DNA of 64,000 bases from Macrotrachela quadricornifera (GCA_022393335.1 JAJEKB010021031.1:138987-202986); one strand, 5' to 3'. Numbered from the stretch's first letter, positions 29,908-43,585 are shown. Notes: generated by a model not told the origin, from the letters alone. Numbers and translations are program-made.

Positions 29908-32900
29908 ATGTTTCGAACAAGTGATCGAATCTTACCTATATAAACTAAAGATAAAAATTAAAATCTTCACATTTTTTTTAAAAGGTTCACGATTAAGTCT
30001 TCATACATTACCAGTTGAATTGGTCTATCATATTCTCGATCAGTTTGATGATGTTTCAACTATTTTCTGGTCATTGGAAGGTGTCTGTCAAAGATTAAAT
30101 ATAATTCTAAGTACCTATCAACGATATAAAGTATGTTAATATTTCTTTAAAAATGATTTAAAACTTATAGGAAGAAAATTCTAACTGATATTCGTAAAAT
30201 TTTCAAAGTTTCAATCGTTATATTTCAAACAGCAGACTTATCTGAATTTCTACATGTTTAATTTAGACATTTGACACACTTGATCTTACTTCAACAGCAT
30301 ATCGTTACAAAAACTACATGACTCTGGTAGGGTTCTAGTTGATTTAACTAAATTTTAATACTCTCAAAACTTCTGTGAGTTTGCTGAATTTGGATTGATA
30401 TAATATTCGAAACCTGACTGAGATTTGCATCTGAAGACTAAATTTCAGCTAGATCAACTGGAATTTTATCTCAATTTTTATATTCTGAAATAGGATTTTT
30501 TGGAATACGATATGGCACACACATCGCCTGAACAGGTTTGGCGTTTAGCAAATGCACTACGATATAATACGGTAAGATAAACTACTTGGTCAAATATTAA
30601 AAAGAGTGACTGTATTTTATTAACAAGATTCATGAAAAAAATTTCATTTCACTACAATATAAATATTAGAAAATTCTCTAATTATAAATCATAATAAAAT
30701 GTCAATTTATATAGACAGTCATTTCATTAGACTTGGAATCTTGTGATATTGGTGAGCAAGGTGCAAAATATTTAGCTAGTGCATTAATTGATAATCGAGT
30801 AAAAATAAATTTTCATCTTATATTTGTGAAAATATTTATTATAGACACTAAAAAAACTCAATCTTAAGGAAAATAACATCAACAAGAAAGGAATCGTTCA
30901 TCTAGCAAATGCATTAAAATTTAATTCTGTACGAATTCTATTCATCTATATATTTATGCGATATTTGTATAATTATTTAGACATTAATTGAATTAAATAT
31001 CATAGGTAATAATATGAACAAGGAAGAGATGGTGTATTTAATCAATGCTTTCGAAAATAATTCAGTAGATTTATTTGTTTTACTGATTAATCTCATAACA
31101 GCCGCTTTATTTATGTTAGACACTGACAAAGCTTTATGTTCGCTCTGGGTCTACGGAGAATATTGTTGGAGAATTACGACAATTGATTCTCGCTAAACAC
31201 CAAAAAAATATAGTAGAACAGATATTTGATTAATTAAAATTCGATTTATTTTCTTATATTTGTAAATTTAGACGGTGACTAACTTGGATCTGCATCAAAT
31301 GTATTTAGGCGATAAAGAAATCAAATATTTAGCTGATGCATTACAAGAAAATAATGTAATACCAGTTTTCTCTGATATATATTTCTATTATTCTCTATAG
31401 ACATTGACGAATCTGAATGTTGGAAATAATGAAATTAGTAGTGAAGGTGTTAAATATTTAAGTGATGCATTAATAGTTAATAAAGTCAGTTTGTTTTTAT
31501 TGATTCATCTTTCTTGTACAGATTTCTTTTATTAAATATAGACACTCACTATATTAGATCTTAGAGGAAACCGTATAGATCAAAAGGGTGCACTTTATTT
31601 ATCTAATATGCTGAAAATGAATGAGGTAATAGAAGTATTTGATTATCATTTAAAAGTAAATGTTTGTGAATAAATTTAGATACTCATTAACTTGTCTCTT
31701 TCCGATAACAAAATTGGTAATGGAGGAACCAAACATTTAGCAGAATCATTACAAAAAAACACAGTAATATTGATTAATTCTTCATTATTTCTACTATAAT
31801 TTCTTTAATTTTCTTTAGAAACTTATTGAATTAAATCTTGAATCGAATGGAATTGATAAACAAGGTTATACTTATTTGATAAATGCTCTTCAGTACAATA
31901 AAGTAAATATCAACAAAATACTCATTTTTTTATTGAACAGATATATCTACAGACACTAATGACCTTACGTTTTACTATTGATAATAACCATGGCGTCTTG
32001 ACACAACTTTTGATTGATATTATTCGTAACATCAATGTATAAGATACTTTCTTATTAAGTTTAATTCAGATATATCTATGAATTCTATCTAGACATTTAC
32101 TACGTTAGATTTAAGTAACTGCCAATTCTCAAATGCACTTCTGGGATTCTTCGCTATTGCATTAAGAAATAATTCTGTAAGAGGAATTTTTGGATCTGTT
32201 ACTTATTTGATATAATTTTACACAGGTATTAATCAACTTAAATCTTGAAAATAATGGGTTTAATTATAGTGTAGAGTATTTGGTTGATATATTACAAAAC
32301 ATTAAAGTAAAATTATAGTTGTTTATGTATTTTTGATATCATAGATATTGTTATTTAATTCAGACTTTACAAACATTCAATCTTCGAAATAACAGAATTT
32401 CGGATTTTCGAATAAAATATTTAGCTGATGCATTAAGAAATAATACGGTATGATAAATTTTTTGCATCTTCACAGCATATATTTATTGGAAATAGACATT
32501 GATTACATTGAATCTTGCGAATAATGGGATAAATTATGAAGGAGAATATTATCTATTGGAAGTAGCATTAATCAATACAGTATAGATGGTGTTATATTCA
32601 GTCATAAGTTTTTAACATTAAATTTATTTAGACATTAGAAGAGTTGTATATTGATAATGATAGAAACCTTATTGAAGTAGCAAAAGTTTTAGCCAATATA
32701 ATCAATCAAATGAAAGTAAAAAAGAAATTCATTAATGATTTATATTTATTTAATTCAATAAAGACATGCACAATCATCGATCTCAGCAGCAAGGCCTTTC
32801 GTAATGCCGAAATACGAATTTTGACAAATGAACTGCAATCTAATACAGTAAGATTCACTTATTGTGTATCAAAATTATTCATTTTTGTCTAAATTAATGT

Positions 32901-34897
32901 ATTATAGACACTTACTGAACTTAATCTTCAGAATAATAAGATGACTTTTCTAGATGTACAAAATTTAGCAGATGCTTTAGAAAAGAATACAGTGCGAACA
33001 TTGTTTTTGTTTTATACGATATAGATTAACTTATCTCGTTTTTTTTATAGACACTTACTATATTAAATCTTCAAAATAACGAGATTGGTAGTGATGGTAC
33101 ATGGTATCTTTGTCGTGCATTAAGAACAAACAAAGTAAGATCAATCTATCTTTTTTTTAAATTAAATTTCAATCATTTCACTCAGACACTTTCTTTACTC
33201 AATATTAAAGATAACTGTTTTGGTGTTTCTGGAATGCAGAATATATTAAAAACTTTACAAGAGAACGACGTCAGTTTATTGAATTATGAAGTAGACATGA
33301 ATACGTGTCTTTCATTTTAGACATGCACAATATTTTATTCTCCGAAAGGTGAACAAGCAGCAAATAATTTAGCATTAGCTCTACAAGAACGCGATGTAAA
33401 CTAATTTTTTCTATCAACTATTATTGTATATATTAATTTGATTTACATTAGAAAACTACTATATTAAATTTTCAAAACAATCCTATTACTGTTAATGATG
33501 CATGCAGGATTAGTCATCATCTGTACACCCTAGCAGTAAGATTTATTATTTATTTCGATGAATTTATATATGATGTCATTATAGTTTGTAACTACATTAA
33601 ACTTTCAAAATTGTCAAATTATTGATAAAGGAATGAGATATTTGAGTATTGCATTAAGAAAAAATCAAGTAAAAGATTTATTCACTAGATGATACGGATA
33701 TCTCAATGAATATATATATAGATGTTAGCTACGATTAATTTACAAAATAACTTCATTACAAATCAATGTGTCCATTGTTTAATTAATGCATTATCACTAA
33801 ATAGAGTAAATTGAAATTTAGATCTTTCGATATTTAATTATTAAAATTTAGACATTAAAAACATTAAATTTGGAAGGAAATAATATTTCAAATGAAATGA
33901 CACAACGTATCGCAGATTCTATACAACAAACTACAGTCAGTGAATAAATTCTTTGGATTTTTCTTTTTAATTTTCTTTGAAATATAGCCAATTGTTGGAT
34001 TAAGTTTCGAAAGAAATGCTATTCATGAACAAAAAATGTACCAGTTGATTCATTCACTACAAAACGATACAGTAATATTAATTCTCAATTGCGAATATTA
34101 TTGAGTCATTCTATATAGGCATTGACAACATGGGATCTTCAAAATAAAAGAATTGATAAGTTAGCTGTACGTCCTATAATAAACGCATTATACAATAATA
34201 CAGTAAATTTAGTATTCTTTTACTCTCTCTTTAATTTATCCGTTTTTCTCTCGTATTCTACACAGATCGTTACAACATTGAATCTATCAAACAATGGAAT
34301 CCATAATAAAGGTGGACGAATGATTGTCAATATATTACCATATAATCAAGTACGGTTAAGGATTGAATCATATTAATTTATAATATTTCATTTAGACACT
34401 TCTGACAATTAATCTTCAGCATAATGAAATTGGTGATATGGTAGCTAGACGTTTAGCAAAATCTTTAGAACGAAATTCAGTAAGATTTCAATATGACGAT
34501 GATTACTGTTTTTTTCATAGAAATTATAGACATTAAGAAATATAGATATTGGATGGAACAATATTACTAATGAAGGTGCTCGATATTTAGCTGATGTTTT
34601 ACGAAAAAATAATGTAAGCTCCTTTTTTCTCATTATCTGACTTATTCGAAATGAATTAATTTTTAGTCACTTCTAACAGTAAATCTCGAACATAATAAAA
34701 TTAGTTCGAAAGGTGTACAAGACTTGATCAAAGTATTCGAAGATAATCAAGTAAAATCTCTTTCTTTTCACATTCTCTTATTTACTTTCAATCGATTCAT
34801 ATAGACACTAAATATGTTGAATTTAAGTGATAATAAAATTGCTGATGAAGATATGATTAACAATATCAGAATGACTTTTTTAAGAATTCAAATTTAA
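29908..34897 (+). CDS. F-box protein with 33 LRR-type exons, one repeat per exon
   Basis: Predicted 35 exons, 2907 nt, 968 residues, no internal stop. A 13-nt first exon (29908-29920, tentative) joins 29985-30130, an F-box (SLHTLPVELVYHILDQF). Repeat exons then start at 30267, 30494, 30715, 30845, 30981, 31120, 31272, 31401, 31542, 31680, 31819, 31953, 32093, 32226, 32364, 32496, 32632, 32764, 32908, 33051, 33186, 33321, 33452, 33585, 33722, 33852, 33988, 34119, 34266, 34396, 34530, 34667 and 34805. Most are exactly 84 nt and all are phase 0-0. Each encodes one ribonuclease-inhibitor-type LRR, consensus TLTxLNLxxNxI...G..YLADAL..N. Introns are mostly about 45-60 bp. By family knowledge an F-box would dock on Skp1 in an SCF ubiquitin ligase with the LRR solenoid choosing the target; the target is unknown. 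The first exon and degenerate exons 3 and 7 are the least sure. Confidence 0.85.
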
Positions 34898-35763
34898 TAG
34901 ACAAAATTGATTAATATTTTTATTCAAGAATAAACTACACTATAAAAAATTAATCATAAGTTCATAATCTATCAACAATGTTGTGTTTTGAATAGCAGCA
35001 TTTGCTTACGTACATGTTCAGATAGTTAATTAACTATCTGTCTCTGTCGGAACGAACGAAAAAGGTCGCCTAGAGATGAGAGAGAGAGAGCAAATGTTTT
35101 TGTGCAATGCATCTACGAAAAAAATCGAATGAAAATCTCGTAGCTTATGCTTATTGTACATAATTCTGAATGAATGCTAAACATTATACATAAATACCAC
35201 TATACAAGATACAGGAATCCAATTAATCTTTATTCAATTACTATATTGTTTTTCTTTTCAAAATGATAAAATAAGACGATCGTCATCTGTCCATTACATT
35301 TCTCATCAAAAACACGAGTTCATGTCGACATATAAAGCAAGAAGAAAAATGCAGACTTGGTACCCTCAGCACCTCTGCACTTTTCCAGTACCTCAGCATC
35401 TTGGCATCGTTACCACTATCTTCGTCATAATGTAACTCATTTTAATTATTCGAAAATTATTCCGAATAACTAGTTTTACTATCAATAGTAAAGAATTTTT
35501 GCTTTAAATAAACATATAATGAAGCGCTCGGATAGGTACTCTTGATGAAAATCAAGTATTTCGTGTATAATTCTTATGTCCTTTGAAATAAGTTCATATT
35601 CATTAAGCTCATTTTATCCGACTTGTCGAAATCTATAAAATTACTTATGTACATTTTTCTTATACAAGCTTTATTCAATAGAAAACTGCTCAAGTACAGC
35701 AAGTCTTTGTATTCGTTGTTACTTGTAATTTTGAACATTATCTACATGTTTTTTCATTATTGA
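34898..35763. other. Intergenic
   Basis: Contains a short (GA)n run near 35080-35095 and AT-rich sequence. No gene. Confidence 0.4.
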
Positions 35764-36138
35764 AGAAGAAGAAGAAGAAGAAGAAGAATACCCCGTCTTT
35801 CGGCTACCTCCCAGTATAGGGTGCTGTCCAAGGACAGTTTCATAAGCCCAATATTTTCCTACAATTATAACTAGCTGCAGCTGTGGGCAGAAGACGGGCC
35901 TGACGCAGAGTTCTTCTCGCTCAATTATTTGAGCTCCCCATACACACTGAATAACCATACCAGATACAGGAGCTATATGGTATGTCGATAATGTAATCAC
36001 CATGTTATCGGATGAATGATTCGAGACAAACAGCCGTTAGTGACTTGTCCAAGGTCATTCCATGTCTGGTGGTACCGTGATTTGAACACGGTACCTTGTG
36101 GGTACGTGTTGAACAACGTAACCATTCAGGCATGGCGG
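35764..36138 (-). mobile_element. tRNA-derived SINE with (TTC)n tail
   Basis: On the minus strand the element starts near 36138 with a tRNA-like head (GCCGCCATGCCTGAATGG, then the B-box-like GTGTTCAAATCACGG at 36075-36089), followed by GACCTTGGACAAGTCACTAA, a phrase resembling the conserved central domain of several metazoan SINE families. The body runs about 300 bp and ends in GGGGTATTCTTCTTCTTC, a TTC microsatellite tail at 35764-35790. Head, body and simple-repeat tail in this order are diagnostic of a SINE. No clear target-site duplication was found. Confidence 0.65.
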
Positions 36139-36147
36139 CTCTATGTA

Positions 36148-36212
36148 GTATAGAATGACCCTTGTAGGCCATCGTTCTCTACTACTTGATTCAGACTCGG
36201 GGTCATTCTTTT
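36148..36212. repeat. Short inverted repeat AGAATGACCC/GGGTCATTCT
   Basis: AGAATGACCC at 36152 and GGGGTCATTCT near 36202 face each other about 40 bp apart, MITE-like in form, immediately upstream of the SINE head. Confidence 0.4.
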
Positions 36213-36319
36213 AGAGTGACTAAGAATCACTAAGAGCTACAAAACTACAAGGACAAGAGGATGCGGAAGACCTGCTGTCTTAACAAGATGAAGTACACAG
36301 GGTGTTATATTTGGGTAAA

Positions 36320-36440
36320 AGCCTCTTAGTAGGAAACGGATGCAACGGATAAATCGCTTTTGTGTTCAAAGACTATGCATAAGGTAGATTCCAGATGAGT
36401 ACGATAAATCCCAAAATGACAAGTGCTCATAGACCTTCTG
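36320..36440 (+). repeat. Dispersed repeat block, shared with 37290-37380 and 56438-56540
   Basis: The order AATCGCTTTTG, CTATGCATAAGGT, AATCCCAAAATGACAAGT is repeated with changes at 56459-56540 (TAATCGCTTTTGAG, CTATGCATAAGGTGG, AAACCCCAAAAGGACAAAT), right up to the assembly gap. An inverted partial copy (ACTTGTCATTTTGGGATTT) is at 37304-37322. Confidence 0.6.
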
Positions 36441-36463
36441 TCCAGAGTTGTTAACATTTTACT

Positions 36464-36810
36464 GAAATTTTAGCTTATGGCATGGTATATACCAACCTAT
36501 TGAATCACAGTATTTCGAGCTGAAATTTTGCCCACAGACAGGTATATTTGTGAGTCAAATGTTCTGAAAATTTCAGCTCAAAAGAACATATTTCTCCAGA
36601 ATTATTACAGCCTCAAAAATCGCGCATGTCCACAATACACGTAAATATATTCCGTTTTTTAGAACTTTAATATGTCGGGAGGAGAATATTCTTATGAGCT
36701 GAAATTTTCAGGATAATCTACTCAAAAATACACCTGTCTGTGGCAAAATTTTGACTCTGGATACCATAGTGCGATTGGTTGGTAAATACCATGCCATAGA
36801 CTAAAATACT
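36464..36810. mobile_element. About 350-bp foldback element
   Basis: TAGCTTATGGCATGGTATAT (36471) is mirrored by ATACCATGCCATAGACTA (36787-36804). Pairing continues through TTTTGCCCACAGACAGGT (36525) and TGAAAATTTCAGCTCA (36563), both found inverted in the right arm. Confidence 0.75.
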
Positions 36811-37899
36811 AGCGAAATCTCTATAACACTGAACTGCAGATTTTTGGGCAAGGCCCTCGATTGTTTTCGAGAGTGGGGCGGGGGGGGGGGGCTAATAATT
36901 TTTCGCAGACACCAGTAATTTTCAAATTTTTTTTAAAAATTATCCCACCATCTTCTGCAACTTCTCAGTCTTTAGTCATCCAATTTTCGGAAAAGTAAAA
37001 GTGAAGATCAAAGAAAAAGCTAAAATCCGCCTAAAGATCTGGTTTTCATAAGTTCAGTGCCTGAAATCCCAGTTTTTTTATATATCATTTCCAAACAGTG
37101 AACGATCCCTTAAGAGAACTAAGTTCTCCACATCTCCTTGGCTGAAAACTACCCAGACAGACACTAAGAAAAATCTCGCACACACAAAAAATTTTGGCAG
37201 AGAGAAAATGAGAAAAACTTTCGCAGACATTCTGAAAAAGCAGAGGAGGCTAGCCCAGCCCATCCCATCCCCTCTCCCACATCGTGGGTCTTCCTTATGG
37301 GTACTTGTCATTTTGGGATTTCTCGTACCCCACTGTGTCTCATATAACAACTGAAAATTATCTACAGAATGCTTCACATGTATCTTTCTTGCTTGAGAAT
37401 AGGTAAAATTTCTTTCTTGGAATCAACCATTATACTTAATAGTAGTATTTACTTATATTATCTGTATGAAAAAAAACGTTGAGTCAAGTCTTATCATTAC
37501 TCAAAAAATCAGCTCATTTGAATGAGCCGGAGTGAAGATATTCAAATTTCTTATCGTTCTAGTTATCTACGGGACATTCTGTATATTATTTAAGCTCATC
37601 TTTACCCCAGCCCACCTCGCATTTCAAGTTGTTCTGTGAACGTCTCGATCTGATTGGACAATATAAAGTATCATTGGAAAATTTTTCCTTATTGAGTCAA
37701 TATTTTGATCCACGATTTTGTGCAAATGTCGAGCATTTAACTCTCTTACGTTAAGGATAAAAAACTTCGTCGAGAATTTTTCTTCCCGACTTGTTCAGTG
37801 TATTGCAACTAGAAAGATGATTAAAAAATACTGACTTTGTGTTGGCACGTTCGTCGTACGTGTTGTATGCTTGTGTTGACAATTGAGGAAAAAAGTATT
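36811..37899. other. Intergenic
   Basis: Contains a G-run at about 36872-36891 and the inverted partial copy of the block at 36320-36440. The minus-strand open frame 37078-37377 has no domain. The last 150 bp is the presumed promoter region of the receptor gene. Confidence 0.4.
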
Positions 37900-40800
37900 A
37901 TGGCAGCAGAAATAGGTAATGCGTTTCATTCTGGAGACTTATTGTTCACATGCATGTAAAATTTTCTGTTACAGCGCAGCTGATCGGCTGTACTTTCATA
38001 TTATTCGTCGATTCGGTCCTTGATTCATTATTAGTTGGTTGTTTTAATCTCGATCGCACAGATGATCAACAAGGCTGCTTATACTACGATGTGATCACCG
38101 AAAATGATGACGACGATCTACCATTTCGTGGTTCTCATCAGATCATTCCATATTGCTTGCAATTAAATGAACTTATCCAACAAAACGGTTTCTCAACAGA
38201 TGAACCTGTCGAGAATAGTATACTCTGGACATTCGCACAGTTGAAAGAAAAACAAGTTAATAGTCAAGATCTACTCACATGGTCTGCCCCAATCGATCTT
38301 GTTGAACGTTATCAAATATTCTTGAGCACTCCAAATGGATCATACTCCTCGCCCTTGACGCCGGTTTACAACTGTTCAGAAGGGTGGTTCGGTTACCGAT
38401 GTCAATATACATTTAATGAAAACAACTTGACATTTGATGAGCTTGTAATCGATTCCTTTATAGAAAAAGGTTTCTCTAAGCCGAATAGTAAATTAACCAA
38501 CGGTACTTGTTACACGTATCTGCCGTGCGATCGTGGTTCAAGTCCACTTTGCCTTGATTGGCGCGAGATTTGCGACGGAAAGAGAGATTGTATAAATGGG
38601 GGTATTGATGAGCCCGAAGATTGTTTCGAACTAGAGGTAAACGAATGTGCCGACGATGAATACAGATGTGGCAATGGCCAATGCATACCTCATACGTTCT
38701 TTCGCGACGATGATTCTGATTGCTCAGATGGGACGGATGAAATATTTGATTATAGTTTCCATTGTACATACGATCCATCTTTCCATTGCGAGGAGCATAT
38801 TTGTCAAACACTAAGCGAATTTGCTTGCGGTGACGGTCAGTGTGTGATTCCGGTCATACCTATTGCTGAAAAACCAAAATGTCAAAATGGTCGTGATCAG
38901 ATAATGACGATAGCCCCGCTTTTGCAGACCGCAAATCCGCATTTATCTCAGGAGTGCTGGCTCATTATGTCTTGCTTCACGCGTTCGGTCTTTGTGATAT
39001 CACATTCACATTGTATTCAGTTCTGCACAAATATCTCAGACTGTACCGCATTTCTACAGGAACTCAAATGTCCATCGCCACTGTTTGCTTTTCCTGCAGA
39101 CCCAATCATATTCAGTCATGTACGCCTTTTATTTACGACAAATGTAACTGATTTTAACGGCGATGTTCTTTTCACCCCGCATCTTGTATGTTATGACGAT
39201 CAGCTTTGTGAACCATTTTCAAATCGCACCGTATTACTCAATGGATCCACTTGTGAATACTATTCAGACCTTAACTTGGCCAGGCATAATTTTGAGGAAT
39301 GGAAAGATTTGGTGAAAGCTGTAGATTCGTTATTCTCGCGCTGCTCACCGGGAGCAATTAGGAACTGCACAAATCTCTTTCAATGCGAACAATCACGCTT
39401 TTGCATTTCAAAACATCGTCTACTAGACGGTGAGATAGATTGCTTTGACAATAGTGACGAAAATTTCAATGGCACGTGTTTACTTAACGATCCATACCGC
39501 TTTCAATGCTTCTCTGATCGCAATCGATGCATCTCTCCAGTATTGGTGAATGACGATTTTTCGAATTGTCCTGCTGGTGAGGATGAGGAAACTACTTTTG
39601 GACGGATTGAACATAAGCGACAACTACTATTTTCGATGTTATGCGATTGGTACATAGACATACGTCCTAAATTCATCGATGGACGCGAGCAAACAGATGA
39701 AACGGACTGCGGCTCACACTTCCCTTGCAACAATCAATACACAAAATGTGATGGAGATTGGGATTGTCCTGATGGCGTTGACGAAACTGATTGTCAATCT
39801 AACTACTGCTCACCGGATCATCATCCGTGTGTATCGCCGATAAATAACACCATCGAGTGCTTGCCGATTGCACTTGCAGGTGACGGCATTATTCATTGCC
39901 GAGGTGGATCAGACGAGCGGCACTATTGCCGTGATGAATTTCCAGAGTTCAACGATCACAGATATCGGTGCTGGAATCGGTCGCAGCACTGCATTTCCAT
40001 CATGCAATTATGTTCGCATATATACACTTTCTTATCACATGATGATGAATGGTGTACTGAAGATGAGCAGGTTATTTGTCCAGAGCCCTTCTTTCAGAAC
40101 AAATCGAAATATCCAGGCATTTGTTCTGTGTTTTGGGATGAGAGACAAAGCGCAGCTGAAAGATTGCTTTGCAGTCTAGGAGATGTACAGGAACAAAAAG
40201 CCTTCGGACTACGGCCAAAACGCTATTTGACACTCTCGCAAGCGGGATACTTTCCAATACAAACGACTCAAACTACAGCATCAATTCTGAATACAACGCA
40301 ACGCGAAAACGTCTCACCACGCACATACCGTCAAATGAAAGGCGAACGTCGCGCATGGCTATGCAATCGAGGAGTACTTGTCTTTATTGGCTCGCGCAAG
40401 ACAGAAGAATGTCTCTGTCCACCGGCTTATTATGGTGATCGATGTCAATATCAAAATCAGCGCGTCAGTCTTATCCTGCAGTTTGGCATGGAAAAAGCGC
40501 CTGACCGGCACGCTGTCTTTCATTTTGTAGTCATGTTAATCGATGAGCGGCAAACAATTGAGTCATTTGATCACATTATTTCCATTCCCACGCGTGACTG
40601 CACTCTTAAATTTCGTTTGAACCTGCTATACGCGTCTCCACCTAGAGATTTGAAAAAGAATTATAGTGTACGAATCGATGCATTCGATAAAAACGCTTTA
40701 GTATATCATACAAGCTGGCACTTGCTAATCCGATTTCCGTATCTTCCAGTCAATCATTTAGTTGCTCGCCTCGTCATTGGAGCACAACAAGCAGCTCAGC

Positions 40801-42710
40801 ACTCGAATCATTGTCCACTAGATTGCGGTCGCAACGGTTACTGTATTACGTATCAGAATACAGGAAACCATTTTTGTCGATGTTTTCCAAATTGGTCCGG
40901 ATATCTGTGTGATATAAGTCATAAGTGTCTCTGCTCGGCGAATTCTATTTGTGTTGGTGTGAACGGCAATCGATCCATCTGTGTCTGTCCTCTGGATAAA
41001 TTTGGTGCCCTGTGTTATCTTACTCAATCCCCATGCCAAAAAGATTCATGTAAAAATGGAGGACACTGTATACCAAGTGACAAACGAATATCAGAACAGA
41101 GTTTCACTTGCCTTTGTCCTGAAGATTACTCGGGATTAAGGTGTGACTTTGTGAACACAAAAATTGATATATCATTCCATGATGTGCCTATTCCGTTCTC
41201 TGTACTCGCTCATTTCATTACTATCTTTGATGATGCACCTCATATTCGTACAACTGTATTCAAGAAAGTTGCATTCGATCGAGATACAGTGACACTTTTT
41301 CGTTCTACTCCTTTTCACGTCCTCTTTACAGAATTTCTCAACAACTACTATCTAACCGTGATTCAAGAGAAATATACGCCATCGGTGACAGTTTCAACAC
41401 AAGTCCTTTCAACTCATCGTTGTGCGCATATATCTGCTATATTCAACAATACGATTCTGAGCTATAACCATCTTCATCGTATTAAGTATTATCATATACC
41501 CTGTTACGAGCTACCCCATTTAGCATGTTTCTATGATGAGACACTTATGTGTTTGTGCAATCTTGATCGGCAGGCCAACTGCTTTGAATTTGATCATAAC
41601 ATGACTTACAACTGTTATGGCTCTAACTATTGTGAGAACGGCGCACAGTGTTTTCAAGACCATCCTTCATGTCCTCAAACATTTATGTGTGTCTGTACTG
41701 AATGCTTTTACGGAAGTCGGTGCCAATTCACTACTAAAGTATTCGATCTTTCTCTAGATACCATTCTTGGTTATCAAATTCATGCTCATGTTCCCTTCTT
41801 TCGTCAACCCAGGCCTCTCAAAATCAGTTTGACTGTAACAGTAATTATAGCAGTGATCGGACTAATCGATGGAAGTTTATCTATTCTCACCTTTAAATCA
41901 AAGAAACTGCGAGAAGTCGGCTGCGGAAATTATCTTTTGGCATGCTCAATCATCACTCTCTTCACTGTAACAGTTTTTGTACTCAAGTTCTGTTTGCTTA
42001 CATTGTCGCAAATGACACTCATTACTAACAATTCTTTTCTCTTAGCGACTTGTAAGTCTATGGATTTTGCGCTGAAAGGCTTACCGAACTTGGGAAATTG
42101 GCTTCAAGCATGTGTGTCTGTGGAACGAGTATTCACTGTCAGCAAAGGTATTAACTTTGATAAAACTATGAGTAATCGAGCTGCAAAAAGAGTTATTCTA
42201 CTTGTGACTCTTTTCGTTATAATTACGAGCATTCATGAACCTATTTATCGTGGCTTAATTGATGATACTGAGGAACAGCGAACTTGGTGCGTAGCGAATT
42301 ACCCTCCATTCGTGCGAATTTTCAATTCAGTTATGAATGTTTTTCATTTTTTCGTCCCATTCTCTATCAACATCATTTCCGCTTTAATTATTATCATAAT
42401 TACTGCTAAAAAACGATCGATAGTTCGTAAAAAGCAAACTTATAAGCAACATCTTCGTATGCAATTTCAAGAACATAAACATCTACTTATCAGTTCCTTT
42501 ATTATAACAATATTTGCTTTGCCTCGTCTAATCATTTCATTCTTGTCTGGATGCATGAAGTCTGGTCGTAATCCATGGCTTTTTCTCATTGGCTACTTCA
42601 CATCTTTTATCTCCTCTATCTCTCTTTTTGTGATATTTGTACTTCCATCCGAGATGTACAGAACGACTTTTCTTGATTCGATCCGACGAAGGTGTGCAAC
42701 CAATCATTGA
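37900..42710 (+). CDS. Chimeric LDLa/EGF receptor with 7TM domain
   Basis: Preferred model: a 16-nt exon ATGGCAGCAGAAATAG (37900-37915), a 59-bp intron ending TTCTGTTACAG, and a long exon 37975-42710; 1583 residues. The alternative is to start at ATG 37950 with no intron (1586). The hydrophobic stretch near the N-terminus is probably a signal peptide. The ectodomain holds about eight LDL-receptor class A modules in its first half (CNNQYTKCDGDWDCPDGVDE is a clear one), a less conserved middle, and at least four EGF-like modules (about 950-1260). Then come seven TM helices with ACVSVERVF in TM3 position and a short basic tail. LDLa and EGF modules bind protein or lipoprotein ligands via Ca2+-dependent folds; the 7TM part suggests G-protein signalling at the plasma membrane. 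The ligand is unknown. The large uninterrupted exon is notable in an intron-rich genome. Confidence 0.85.
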
Positions 42711-43139
42711 TTATTGTTTCTTGAATGAATCATGAAAGTGAACAATATGACATTTGACACGAATATTTCACCGTGTCGAGTAGCAAACTATTTATGTGGC
42801 TTTGTCAGCTTAGCTTTTAGTGTCGTATGCGAGTCGGGTCGCAAAAACTTAACCTGTCGGATACTGATGTATTCGATGATTATTTGATTAGAAAAATGCT
42901 TTATCATGCACGGTCCAATGGTTCTGTTGCTTATAAATCAATTGTAAAACAGATCGATCTGTATACAGTCAATGTTCCCGATAAGAACTGATTTTTTGGT
43001 TGGTCGGAGTAATTTCTTTGCTATAAAGTCATTTTTTATGATAAAAGATTTTTTTTACATAATTGAGTCCAGAAATATCTGCTGCATTGAATGATGTAAA
43101 AATCATCAAATTATCTCGTAAATTAATTAAGTAATTAGC

Positions 43140-43585
43140 GGTACTTTGTGAATAATTGAGTTTGTTCTTATCAGGTACACTTTTCCTAACAAGAACAATC
43201 TCTGTAAAATACATAGAAATTAAAATTTTTTTAATAAATCGACTTTTTTATTTTGGAATAGAAAATTTCGATATACTACTTTAACAAAAATGTTCCTCCT
43301 CACTTGATATCATTGAATCTCAAGGTTCAGATTTTTTTCAATTTGTAATAACAAAGTTATGACATTTTGCAAAATAGCTCGCCTGTTCTTATTAGGAATA
43401 CTGTTCCCAATACGAACAATCTATGTAAAATACATAGAAAATTAAAAAGAATTAGTAAATGGACATTTTTTATGTCTAAACTAAAACATTTTTTCATGAG
43501 CCCGTGTTAGAAAATGTTCCTTGACTCATGATACATTAAAATCCAGCGGTTCAACATAAACAGAATATCTTTACTTTTAATCTTG
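43140..43585. repeat. Two tandem copies of a unit of about 220 bp
   Basis: TTCTTATYAGG.A.ACT.TTCC.AA..GAACAATCT..GTAAAATACATAGAAA occurs at about 43165 and again at about 43385, with similar following sequence (ATGTTCCT..CTC..GATA..ATT.AATC). Confidence 0.6.

Noticed and set aside
38476..40257. Antisense and alternate-frame ORFs within the large receptor
   Set aside because: The plus-strand frame has continuous LDLa and EGF cysteine patterns, so these are shadows.
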